Below are positions 5,503 through 12,954 of a DNA stretch of 27,012 nucleotides, piece by piece. Below the pieces are notes generated by a model, which was not told the origin of the DNA, ran no database searches, and saw nothing but the letters and a program-made list of their open reading frames with translations. The position numbers and the translations under genes are program-made. Each line of letters opens with the position of its first letter. Within the stretch, counting starts at the first letter, position 1. Source of the stretch: CAZWLD01 sp964634685 (GTDB lineage Bacteria; Bacillota_I; Bacilli_A; Acholeplasmatales; JAEDCM01); contig CAZWLD010000031.1 in the NCBI GenBank assembly GCA_964634685.1, positions 1 through 27,012 of the forward strand. The letters run 5' to 3'.

Positions 5503-7392
5503 ATGAAGTACGTTGAAGAAAAAATTCAAGAATTAGAGGAATTAGTCGGAAAAACAGAATTTGTAGAAGCCTATGATAAAGCTTATTCCTATTATTTAGA
5601 AACTAAAAATTCGATTTTCCTATTATTTCGAATTGGTTTACAAATCGATTATATCCAAGAAGAGGATCCTAATAAGGTTTTAAATGATCTTTTAAGCCTC
5701 CGCAATTTACCAAAAAGAGTTGAACCAATTCATGCTTTTCGAATTGTTCAAATTGCTTTGATTACCAACAATAACAAGCTTTTAATTGAATATGCCAAAA
5801 AAATCATTGATTTAGGCAATGCCAATTCATTTATATACTCCGTTTATGCTAAAGCTTTGTATGATGTAAAAAAGGATACAGCTGAAGCTAATAAATACAT
5901 TGATAAGGTTATAAATGATTTAGAGATTGAGGATGAAATGCTCAGTAATGCCGTCTTATTAAAGCTTCAAATTCTTCTTGATTCTAAACAAATAGATGAA
6001 GCTGATGATTTATTAATCAAGGTAATTCACCGCTATAAAAACAAAGAATATTATCACCTAAATGCTCTTTATTTTGATTTATACCAGGATGGAAAAGAAG
6101 CAGATATTGATGATCGCTTAACGCACATTATTTCTTCAGATTTGAAGCTATTAGCCTATGAATTAATCACAAGCAAAATGCAGCGTGATTCAAATCATTT
6201 AGGAAATATCAAATATTCACTTCAAATGAAGGAATTAATCGAAAATGAAATGATGCTTGAGGAAACAATGTTTAATCTTGCCGTAAGCTATGTTGAAACA
6301 GAGGAAATAGAAAAAGCCTTTGCCATCTTTGATGATTATATTGACAATGACAAAAATAAGGCTCGAGGGTTTTTTTATTATGCTAAATATTATAAACAAC
6401 AGAGAAATTACGATGATTACCGAAAGGCTATCGATTATTATCTAAAAGCCAATGAATATTTGCATGACCCATCGATTTATATGGAAATTGCCGAACTCTA
6501 TATTATGATGTATGATCCTAAGGGCTTAAGTGAAACTATTGAGAAGATTAATACGATGTCAAGAAGATTCAGAATCAGTATAAGCCCATATATTTATTAT
6601 TTAGAGGGAGAAGAAAAGGCCTTTAAAAATGATTTTGATGGGGCCCAAAAGCTTATTACAAAGGCTTATGCTCAAGGCTTTATGAATGTCGAATATTACA
6701 ACATTAAAATGATTGAATATGCCAAAAATCCCAAGCCCTACCAAAAATATTTTTTGAAAAATCATATTCTAACGCAAGATCCACTAGATTATGAATATGA
6801 AATGCGCGCTAATGCCTATTTATATGGCTTATTTGGCCTTCCAATCGATTTGAAAAAAGCCAAGGACATTATCCTTAAAGCCATTGAAAGTAACGATAAT
6901 TGTGCTTGCTATAAAACAATTTTAGGACGCATTTATTTAGAAGAAAATAATCCCTTAGCCTTCAATGAATTTCATAATGCCGTTGCTTTGTTTGAGGAAA
7001 AAAAAGATGATTGTCCTTGTGGATATGCTTATTTAGCCTATTGCTATATCAAAGGAATTGGTGTGGCTATTGATATAGAAAAAGCTAAAGAAATAGTAAT
7101 ATCGGCTATTGAAAAAAATACCTATGATCCTAATACGATGCTTTTATTTGCCTATCTAGCCTATCAAGATGGCGGTTTTGAGAATGGATACTATTTTTTG
7201 GAAAATAGTATCCATCGGGTAAGATATGACCTTGGCCGTGAAAAAATGCTCTATGCCTTAGCTTTAAAATGTGATCCAAATAAGGCTGATTATTATCAAA
7301 AACGAATTAAAATAGCCAAAAAATACGCAAGCAAAAGAGAAATTGCCTACTATGATGGGAAATATGATTTGCCTTTCTTGAAAAATTTTTAA
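5503..7392 (+). CDS. TPR/Sel1-type helical repeat protein
   Basis: The 629-residue soluble protein has no signal peptide. Most of it is regularly spaced helix pairs of the TPR kind (for example FVEAYDKAYSYYLETKN near residue 20 and EKAFAIFDDYIDNDKNKARG near 270). Near residues 435-560 there are Sel1-like units with AYLYGLFGLPIDLKKAKDI and AYCYIKGIGVAIDIEKAKEI. Such proteins act as scaffolds for protein contacts; no enzyme motif is visible. ATG 5503 follows AAAGGTGAT (5490s). A new promoter, not a terminator, follows it before rpsO. Its partner cannot be inferred from context. Confidence 0.7.
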   Translation: MKYVEEKIQELEELVGKTEFVEAYDKAYSYYLETKNSIFLLFRIGLQIDYIQEEDPNKVLNDLLSLRNLPKRVEPIHAFRIVQIALITNNNKLLIEYAKKIIDLGNANSFIYSVYAKALYDVKKDTAEANKYIDKVINDLEIEDEMLSNAVLLKLQILLDSKQIDEADDLLIKVIHRYKNKEYYHLNALYFDLYQDGKEADIDDRLTHIISSDLKLLAYELITSKMQRDSNHLGNIKYSLQMKELIENEMMLEETMFNLAVSYVETEEIEKAFAIFDDYIDNDKNKARGFFYYAKYYKQQRNYDDYRKAIDYYLKANEYLHDPSIYMEIAELYIMMYDPKGLSETIEKINTMSRRFRISISPYIYYLEGEEKAFKNDFDGAQKLITKAYAQGFMNVEYYNIKMIEYAKNPKPYQKYFLKNHILTQDPLDYEYEMRANAYLYGLFGLPIDLKKAKDIILKAIESNDNCACYKTILGRIYLEENNPLAFNEFHNAVALFEEKKDDCPCGYAYLAYCYIKGIGVAIDIEKAKEIVISAIEKNTYDPNTMLLFAYLAYQDGGFENGYYFLENSIHRVRYDLGREKMLYALALKCDPNKADYYQKRIKIAKKYASKREIAYYDGKYDLPFLKNF

Positions 7393-7398
7393 AAGCTC

Positions 7399-7427
7399 TT
7401 GCATTAATGAAAAATATTTGCTAAAAT
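7399..7427 (+). promoter_or_regulatory. Promoter of rpsO
   Basis: TTGCAT (7399-7404), a 17-nt spacer and TAAAAT (7422-7427), with a TGC extended -10 just upstream. It starts 7 nt after the stop of the TPR gene. Confidence 0.8.
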
Positions 7428-7433
7428 GTTTAT

Positions 7434-7498
7434 GGCTTATTTCTAAGACTAACGAAACTCCAGCGTTTCTCTTTGATTTAAGTGGCAAAATAACAAAA
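7434..7498 (+). promoter_or_regulatory. rpsO leader with small hairpins, possible S15 autoregulatory site
   Basis: The transcript leader of about 75 nt can form CTTA/TAAG (7436-7447) and GAAAC-TCCAGC-GTTTC (7454-7469). TAAGT (7479-7483) could also pair back to GCTTA (7435-7439). S15 represses its own mRNA through leader structures in several bacteria; that this leader does so is inferred. Confidence 0.3.
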
Positions 7499-7511
7499 GG
7501 AGAAAAAACAC

Positions 7512-7778
7512 ATGTTAACAAAAGAACAAAAAGCTGAAATTGTTGCAAAATATGCAACTAAAGAAGGAGATACTGGTTCTCCAGAGGTACAAATCGCTAT
7601 CCTTACTGCTGAAATCAACCAATTAAATGCACACTTAAGTGTACATACTCATGATTTCCACTCAAAAAGAGGATTATTAATGAAGGTTGGTCAACGTCGT
7701 AGTTTATTAAACTATCTTCGTGAAAAGGATATCACTCGTTACCGTGCTTTAGTTGAAAAATTAGGCTTACGTCGTTAA
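7512..7778 (+). CDS. rpsO: Small ribosomal subunit protein S15
   Basis: The 88-residue sequence is canonical S15 in length and content: GDTGSPEVQIAILTAEIN (about 20-37), LSVHTHDFHSKRGLLMKVGQ (about 42-61) and the end LREKDITRYRALVEKLGLRR. S15 binds the 16S rRNA central domain early in 30S assembly. ATG 7512 follows AAAGGAGA. It has its own promoter and terminator, and pnp follows, as in many bacteria. Confidence 0.98.
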   Translation: MLTKEQKAEIVAKYATKEGDTGSPEVQIAILTAEINQLNAHLSVHTHDFHSKRGLLMKVGQRRSLLNYLREKDITRYRALVEKLGLRR

Positions 7779-7786
7779 TAAAAATT

Positions 7787-7808
7787 GGTCCTAGAAGGGA
7801 CCTTTTTT
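7787..7808 (+). terminator. Terminator of rpsO
   Basis: GGTCC (7787-7791) pairs with GGACC (7798-7802), followed by six T. Confidence 0.88.
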
Positions 7809-7868
7809 ATTTTTGCAAATAAAATGTCTTGTTTTATAAAAAAATGACTTTCAAAACTAAAAAAATTA

Positions 7869-7877
7869 TGTTAAAAT
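7869..7877 (+). promoter_or_regulatory. Extended -10 promoter of pnp
   Basis: TGT-TAAAAT at 7869-7877 lies about 60 nt before the pnp start; the -35 is weak. Confidence 0.5.
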
Positions 7878-7935
7878 GAACTAGTACGAAAAAAGAAGAA
7901 AAGAATGAAATATAAAATGAAGGAGTTTTTATATT

Positions 7936-10098
7936 ATGAGTGAAAAAAGAAGATTCGAATTCGACTGGGCTGGACGTCCTTTAGTAGTCGAAATCGGAGA
8001 AATGGGTAAACAAGCTAATGGTGCCGCTATGATTACCTATGGAGATTCAAGTGTATTCTCAACAGTAGTTACCGTAAATAAGGCATCAAGTCTTGATTTC
8101 TTCCCATTAATGGTAATTTATCAAGAAAAGCTATATGCAGCTGGTAAAATTCCAGGAGGATTTTTAAAGCGTGAAGGACGCCCTAGTGAACACGAAACTC
8201 TAACAAGCCGTGTTATCGACCGTCCGATTCGTCCTTTATTCCCAGAAGGCTTTAGAAATGAAGTGCAAATTGTTAACACTGTAATGTCAAGTGACCCTAA
8301 TTGTTCAACTGAAATGGCTGCTATGTTTGGATCATCAATTGTTTTAGGTATTTCTGATGTTCCATTCAATGGACCTATCGCTGGTGTTGAGGTTGGACGT
8401 ATTGATGGTGAATATATCCTCATGCCAACACCTGAACAAAAGGAAAAATCCGATATTGCTTTAACTGTTGCCGGTACAAAATATGCTGTCAATATGATTG
8501 AGGCCGGAGCTCGCGAGGTATCTGAGGATGCAATGCTTGGAGCTATCCTTTTCGGTCATGAGGCTATTAAGCAATTAATTGCCTTCGAAGAAGAAATTAT
8601 TAAAGAGGTTGGAAAGCCTAAAATGGAGGTTAGCCTTTTTGAGGTTGACCAAGAGGTTCGTAAACAAGTATATGATTATGCTTATGACAGATTAGTCAAA
8701 GCCATTGTTATTGAAGATAAATTAGAAAGATATGCCGCTATTGATGCGATTAATGAGGAAACTCTAGCTAAATTTGATGAAAAGGTCTTTATCAAGGATT
8801 TAGATGGCGTTAAGGTTTTAGATAATGAAGCTAAAGAGCTTTATATGCACAGTGTTCAATATTCCTTAGATGAAATCCTTAACAATGAGGTTCGTCGTTT
8901 AATTAGCGTTGATAAGGTTCGTCCTGATGGAAGAAAATTAGATGAAATTAGACCTTTATCATCTCGCGTTGATGTTTTACCACGTGCCCACGGATCCGCT
9001 TTATTTACCCGTGGTCAAACCCAAAGTCTAGGTGTTACAACTCTTGGATCTTTAGGTGAACATCAAATCATCGATGGCTTAGGTGAAGAGGATAACAAGC
9101 GCTTTATGTTCCACTATAATTTCCCACCATTCTCGGTTGGTGAAACTGGACGCTATGGTGCCCCAGGACGTAGAGAAATTGGACATGGAGCTTTAGCTGA
9201 AAGAGCATTATCCTATGTCATTCCAAGCGAAGATGAATTCCCATATACAATTCGTGTTGTATCGGAAATCCTTGAATCAAATGGTTCCTCATCTCAAGCA
9301 TCAATTTGTTCTGGTACAATGTCATTGATGGCAGCCGGAGTTCCAATTAAGGCTCCTGTTGCGGGTATTGCGATGGGATTAATTAAGGAAGGCGAATATT
9401 ACACAATTTTAACCGATATCCAAGGTATGGAAGACCATTTAGGAGATATGGATTTCAAGGTTGCCGGTACAAGAGAAGGTATTACTGCTTTACAAATGGA
9501 TATTAAAATTGATGGAATTGATGCGAAGATTTTAGATGAAGCTTTAACTCAAGCTAAGAAGGGTCGCATGGAAATCTTAGATCATATGATGGGAACAATT
9601 TCTGAATACCGTAAGGAATTAAGCCCATATGCTCCAAAGGTTAAGATGATGCGCATTGATCCAGATAAGATTCGTGATGTTATCGGAGCTGGTGGAAAGA
9701 CAATTACCTCAATTATTGAGCAATGCAATGATGTTAAGATTGACATTGAACAGGATGGTCGTGTCTTCTTAATGCATTCTGATACTCAATACATTGATAA
9801 AGCAATGGGTATTATTGAAAGCCTTGTTCGTGAAGCTAAGGTTGGCGAAATTTATACTGGAACTGTTACTCGTATCCTTATGGATAAAGAGGGTAAGAAG
9901 AGTGTCGGTGCCTTTGTCGAATTATGGAGTGGCTGCGAAGGAATGTGTCACATTTCTAAATTAGCTAAGGAACGTGTTGAGAAGGTTGAGGATGTTGTCT
10001 CTGTTGGTGATCAAATCGTTGTCAAATGCATTAAAATCGATGACAAAGGAAGAATTGATTTATCAAGAAAAGATGCTTTAGAAACAGAAATTAAATAA
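7936..10098 (+). CDS. pnp: Polyribonucleotide nucleotidyltransferase (PNPase)
   Basis: At 720 residues it is full length. PNPase degrades RNA 3' to 5' using phosphate and releases nucleoside diphosphates; it acts in mRNA decay as a trimer. The first RNase PH-like domain carries the GKIPGGFLKREGRPSEHETL segment (about 70-90). The second, catalytic one has RGQTQSLGVTTLG (about 360) and DIQGMEDHLGDMDFKVAGT (about 495-513), with the conserved acidic residues. A KH domain begins near 570 (IRDVIGAGGKTITSI) and an S1 domain runs from about 635 to 705 (VGEIYTGTVTRIL to DQIVVKCIKID). The C-terminus ends soon after S1. ATG 7936 follows AAGGAG. The usual rpsO-pnp order is kept, but each gene has its own promoter and terminator. 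Confidence 0.98.
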   Translation: MSEKRRFEFDWAGRPLVVEIGEMGKQANGAAMITYGDSSVFSTVVTVNKASSLDFFPLMVIYQEKLYAAGKIPGGFLKREGRPSEHETLTSRVIDRPIRPLFPEGFRNEVQIVNTVMSSDPNCSTEMAAMFGSSIVLGISDVPFNGPIAGVEVGRIDGEYILMPTPEQKEKSDIALTVAGTKYAVNMIEAGAREVSEDAMLGAILFGHEAIKQLIAFEEEIIKEVGKPKMEVSLFEVDQEVRKQVYDYAYDRLVKAIVIEDKLERYAAIDAINEETLAKFDEKVFIKDLDGVKVLDNEAKELYMHSVQYSLDEILNNEVRRLISVDKVRPDGRKLDEIRPLSSRVDVLPRAHGSALFTRGQTQSLGVTTLGSLGEHQIIDGLGEEDNKRFMFHYNFPPFSVGETGRYGAPGRREIGHGALAERALSYVIPSEDEFPYTIRVVSEILESNGSSSQASICSGTMSLMAAGVPIKAPVAGIAMGLIKEGEYYTILTDIQGMEDHLGDMDFKVAGTREGITALQMDIKIDGIDAKILDEALTQAKKGRMEILDHMMGTISEYRKELSPYAPKVKMMRIDPDKIRDVIGAGGKTITSIIEQCNDVKIDIEQDGRVFLMHSDTQYIDKAMGIIESLVREAKVGEIYTGTVTRILMDKEGKKSVGAFVELWSGCEGMCHISKLAKERVEKVEDVVSVGDQIVVKCIKIDDKGRIDLSRKDALETEIK

Positions 10099-10106
10099 CA
10101 AGCTTG

Positions 10107-10142
10107 AAAAGACTAAATTATGCTATGGTTTAGTCTTTTTTT
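10107..10142 (+). terminator. Terminator of pnp
   Basis: AAAGACTAAA (10108-10117) pairs with TTTAGTCTTT (10129-10138), followed by further T. Confidence 0.9.
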
Positions 10143-10175
10143 ATAAATCATTGAAAAAAATAAATCAACCTTTTC

Positions 10176-10203
10176 TTGCATTTTTAATGTAATTTGGTAT
10201 AAT
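10176..10203 (+). promoter_or_regulatory. Promoter of rnpB
   Basis: TTGCAT (10176-10181), a 16-nt spacer and a perfect TATAAT (10198-10203) with a TGG extended -10. The start would fall near 10210, at the 5' strand of helix P1. Confidence 0.85.
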
Positions 10204-10205
10204 AA

Positions 10206-10540
10206 CTTAGGATGTTGTGGTAATCGAGCCAGCAATGGTTAGGAAAGTCCATGCTAGCACAAGCTGTGATGCTTGTAGTGTTTGTGCCTAAGGAAAAAAT
10301 AACTTAGGGTACCTTTTTTGGTAACGGCGAGGAAGTATCTTCCATAGATATGGAATCATAAAGTGCCACAGAGACGAATTCTATAGCGATATAGAGGTGA
10401 AACGCGGTAAACCCCTCAAGCTAGAAACCCAAATTTTGGTAGGGGAGCTCATCTAAGGGAATTGAACTAAGGATGGGACGTATTTATACGTAGATAAATG
10501 ATTACCCTTGACAAAACATGGCTTATAAGACATCTAGGGA
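10206..10540 (+). ncRNA. rnpB: RNase P RNA, Bacillus (B) type
   Basis: The conserved blocks are in the correct order: GGAAAGTCCATGCTAGCAC (about 10242-10260), a GTGTTTGTGCCTAAGG segment, CACAGAGACGA (about 10368), GTGAAACGCGGTAAACCCC (about 10398-10416) and ACAAAACATGGCTTATAAGA (10511-10530). The ends pair as helix P1 (GGATGT near 10210 with ACATCT near 10530). The GTAGTGTTTGTGCC region is of the B type found in Bacillus relatives. The RNA is the catalytic part of the enzyme that matures tRNA 5' ends. Exact ends are approximate by a few bases. Confidence 0.97.
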
Positions 10541-10577
10541 GACTTCTTTTTTAAGAGGTCTCTCTTCATTTTATCAT
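10540..10577 (+). terminator. Terminator of rnpB
   Basis: GAGACTTCTT pairs with AAGAGGTCTC (one G-T pair) around a T loop at about 10540-10563, followed by a T-rich run. Confidence 0.75.
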
Positions 10578-10675
10578 TTATCTAGTTTTAAAAACTATAT
10601 TTAGAAATATCGAGAATAAATTATTTAATAATTAAAACTAGATAGTTCAAAGAGTGAAAGAACTAGTTTTAATTA
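10576..10675. repeat. Cluster of CTAGTTTTAA palindromic repeats
   Basis: TAGTTTT-A-AAAACTA (10583-10597) is a palindrome. The same word appears inverted at 10629-10643 and direct again at 10663-10675, with 12-13 nt perfect pairings between neighbours. The 22 nt at 10576-10597 recur, exactly inverted, at 20489-20510. It has the look of a REP-like intergenic element. Confidence 0.6.
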
Positions 10676-10712
10676 CTGCTTCTTGTTATTAATTATGGCT
10701 GATATCTAGTAA

Positions 10713-10738
10713 AAAAAAAGAGCTAAAAGCTCTTTTTT
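10713..10738. terminator. Bidirectional terminator
   Basis: AAGAGCT (10718-10724) pairs with AGCTCTT (10728-10734), with A9 before and T6 after. On the minus strand it ends the DUF1540 gene. Confidence 0.85.
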
Positions 10739-10752
10739 ATAAAATGTTCTTT

Positions 10753-10929
10753 TTAATAATTTGCACCCTTTACTTTAAATGATCCACAATCGGTACATTC
10801 AACCTTAGTTGGGTTCGCCTCATGAGTTGTAATTTCGATATGTGATAATGTGCAATAATCCTCATTTTGATGATGAAATTGACAGTTCTTTACAACACAA
10901 CCAATACAATTATTTGCTTGTTGGTTCAT
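10753..10929 (-). CDS. DUF1540-type small cysteine-rich protein
   Basis: The 58-residue protein has six cysteines (8, 11, 16, 26, 45, 48) in the DUF1540 layout: CIGCVVKNCQFH, then DYCTLSHIEI, then CTDCGSFK. Proteins of this family are small and probably bind a metal; their role is unknown. The start is set at 10929 (MNQQANN) because a near-perfect GGAGGTGAT site lies 4 nt upstream. The longer frame from 10959 would put that site inside the gene. It stands alone, divergent from lepA, with its own terminator. Confidence 0.85.
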   Translation of the reverse strand: MNQQANNCIGCVVKNCQFHHQNEDYCTLSHIEITTHEANPTKVECTDCGSFKVKGANY

Positions 10930-11031
10930 TAAAATCACCTCCAAATATAGTATTATCAAATATTAAAGAAAAAACACATTGCAAATTATTTTTTTTTAAG
11001 ATAAAATAAAATAGTTAGAAAGGTGATAGTA

Positions 11032-12858
11032 ATGCCAACAAAAAATGAATTATTAGAAAGACAAAAAATGATTCGTAATTTCTCAATCATTGCGCATATC
11101 GATCATGGAAAATCGACATTAGCCGATCGAATCCTAGAAAAAACGAATGCCCTTCAGCTTCGTGAAATGAAGGATCAGCTTTTAGATTCGATGGATATTG
11201 AAAGAGAAAGAGGAATTACCATCAAATTAAATGCGGTTTCTTTAAAATATAATGCTAAAAACGGTAAAACTTACTTTTTTAATTTAATAGATACCCCTGG
11301 TCATGTCGATTTTACCTATGAGGTTTCAAGATCCCTTGCGGCTTGTGAGGGTGCCATTTTAGTTGTTGACGCGGCTCAAGGAATCGAGGCTCAAACCTTA
11401 GCTAACGTCTATTTAGCTATCGATAATGACTTAGAAATATTACCTTTAATTAACAAAATTGATTTACCAAGTGCCGAACCAGAATTAGTCAAAAAGGAAA
11501 TCGAGGAGGTCATTGGTCTTCCCGCCGATGATGCCGTTTTAGCTTCGGCTAAGGAAGGTATTGGCATTGAAGAAATCTTAGAACAAATTGTTGAAAAGGT
11601 TCCAGCCCCAAGTGGCGATCCTGAGGCTCCATTACAAGCCTTGATTTTTGATTCGGTCTTTGATTCCTATCGAGGGGTTATTCCAAGTATTAGAATCATC
11701 AACGGAACGGTCAAAAAAGGCGATAAAATTAAAATGATGGCTAGCGGCGCTACCTATGATGTTGTCGAAACCTTCGTACATACACCCAAGGAAGAAAAAA
11801 GAGATTTCCTTACTGTCGGTGATGTTGGATTTTTAAGTGCATCCATTAAGGATATTAATACCGTGCGTGTCGGTGATACCATTACCCTTGCGAATACTCC
11901 AGCTTCAAATCCTTTACCAGGATATCGAATAATGAATCCGATGGTTTTCTGTGGATTATATCCGATTGATTCAGCTCGCTATAATGACTTAAAGGATGCC
12001 TTAGACAAACTCAAATTAAACGATGCCTCCTTAGTTTATGAGCCCGAAACCTCCCAAGCCTTAGGATTTGGTTTCCGAACTGGATTTTTAGGCTTACTGC
12101 ATATGGAAATAATTCAAGAACGAATTGAACGAGAATTTAATATTGATATCATTGCGACAGCCCCAAGTGTTGTTTATAAGGTAAATTTAACTGATCGAAC
12201 AACGATTTTGATCGATAACCCTTCACAAATGCCTGAGGTTCAACGCATCGATTCAATTTTAGAGCCCTACGTTAAGGCAACCATCTTTACCCCTAAGGAT
12301 TATGTTGGTTCAATTATGGATTTATGCCAGAAGAAGCGTGGTACCTTCATTACAATGAGCTATATCGATGCTAATCGCGTTAGTATCATTTATGATTTGC
12401 CTTTATCCGAAATTGTTTATGATTTCTTTGATAAATTAAAATCATATACGAAGGGCTATGCCTCATTTGACTATGAAATGGGCGAATACAAGGAAAGTAA
12501 GCTTGTAAAAATGGAAATTTTACTAAATGGTGAGGTTGTCGATGCCTTATCTACAATCGTCCACAAGGATTTTGCCTATAATCGAGGAAAAGCCATCACC
12601 GAAAAATTAAAGGAATTAATTCCACGTCAAATGTTTGAGGTACCGGTTCAGGCTTCAATTAACAATAAGATAATTGCTCGAAGTGATATCAAGGCAATGC
12701 GAAAAAACGTGCTAGCTAAGTGCTATGGTGGCGATGTATCAAGAAAGAAGAAGCTTCTTGAAAAGCAAAAGGAAGGAAAGAAGCGAATGAAGGCCGTAGG
12801 TAGTGTTGAAGTGCCACAGGAAGCCTTTATGGCCATTTTATCGAATGACGAAAACTAG
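11032..12858 (+). CDS. lepA: Elongation factor 4 (LepA), ribosomal back-translocase GTPase
   Basis: At 608 residues it has the length of LepA. GTPase motifs are complete: AHIDHGKST near 21-29 (G1), an RGITI switch near 61, DTPGHVDF near 87 (G3) and NKID near 141 (G4). The LepA-specific C-terminal domain follows (near 480-600, with the basic KAMRKNVLAKCYGGDVSRKK stretch). The factor acts on the ribosome during stalled or stressed elongation. ATG 11032 is chosen because AAAGGTGAT lies just upstream; a GTG at 11023 would fall inside that site. In many Bacillota lepA is followed directly by hemW; here an ABC transporter and gdhA lie between them. Confidence 0.98.
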   Translation: MPTKNELLERQKMIRNFSIIAHIDHGKSTLADRILEKTNALQLREMKDQLLDSMDIERERGITIKLNAVSLKYNAKNGKTYFFNLIDTPGHVDFTYEVSRSLAACEGAILVVDAAQGIEAQTLANVYLAIDNDLEILPLINKIDLPSAEPELVKKEIEEVIGLPADDAVLASAKEGIGIEEILEQIVEKVPAPSGDPEAPLQALIFDSVFDSYRGVIPSIRIINGTVKKGDKIKMMASGATYDVVETFVHTPKEEKRDFLTVGDVGFLSASIKDINTVRVGDTITLANTPASNPLPGYRIMNPMVFCGLYPIDSARYNDLKDALDKLKLNDASLVYEPETSQALGFGFRTGFLGLLHMEIIQERIEREFNIDIIATAPSVVYKVNLTDRTTILIDNPSQMPEVQRIDSILEPYVKATIFTPKDYVGSIMDLCQKKRGTFITMSYIDANRVSIIYDLPLSEIVYDFFDKLKSYTKGYASFDYEMGEYKESKLVKMEILLNGEVVDALSTIVHKDFAYNRGKAITEKLKELIPRQMFEVPVQASINNKIIARSDIKAMRKNVLAKCYGGDVSRKKKLLEKQKEGKKRMKAVGSVEVPQEAFMAILSNDEN

Positions 12859-12892
12859 AAGATTAAACTATTAGTTTAATTTTCTTTTTTTT
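12858..12892 (+). terminator. Terminator of lepA
   Basis: ATTAAACT (12862-12869) pairs with AGTTTAAT (12873-12880), extended by A-T pairs, followed by a run of T. Confidence 0.8.
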
Positions 12893-12954
12893 CATAAAAA
12901 TAACATAATTATCCTTTATAATGGAAAAAGAGTCTTACGAAAGAGAGTGATTTT

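Noticed and set aside
11023..11034. GTG start for lepA, and longer starts for pstA, gdhA, hemW and the DUF1540 gene
   Set aside because: In each case the longer start lies within or before the ribosome binding site or promoter of the shorter one.
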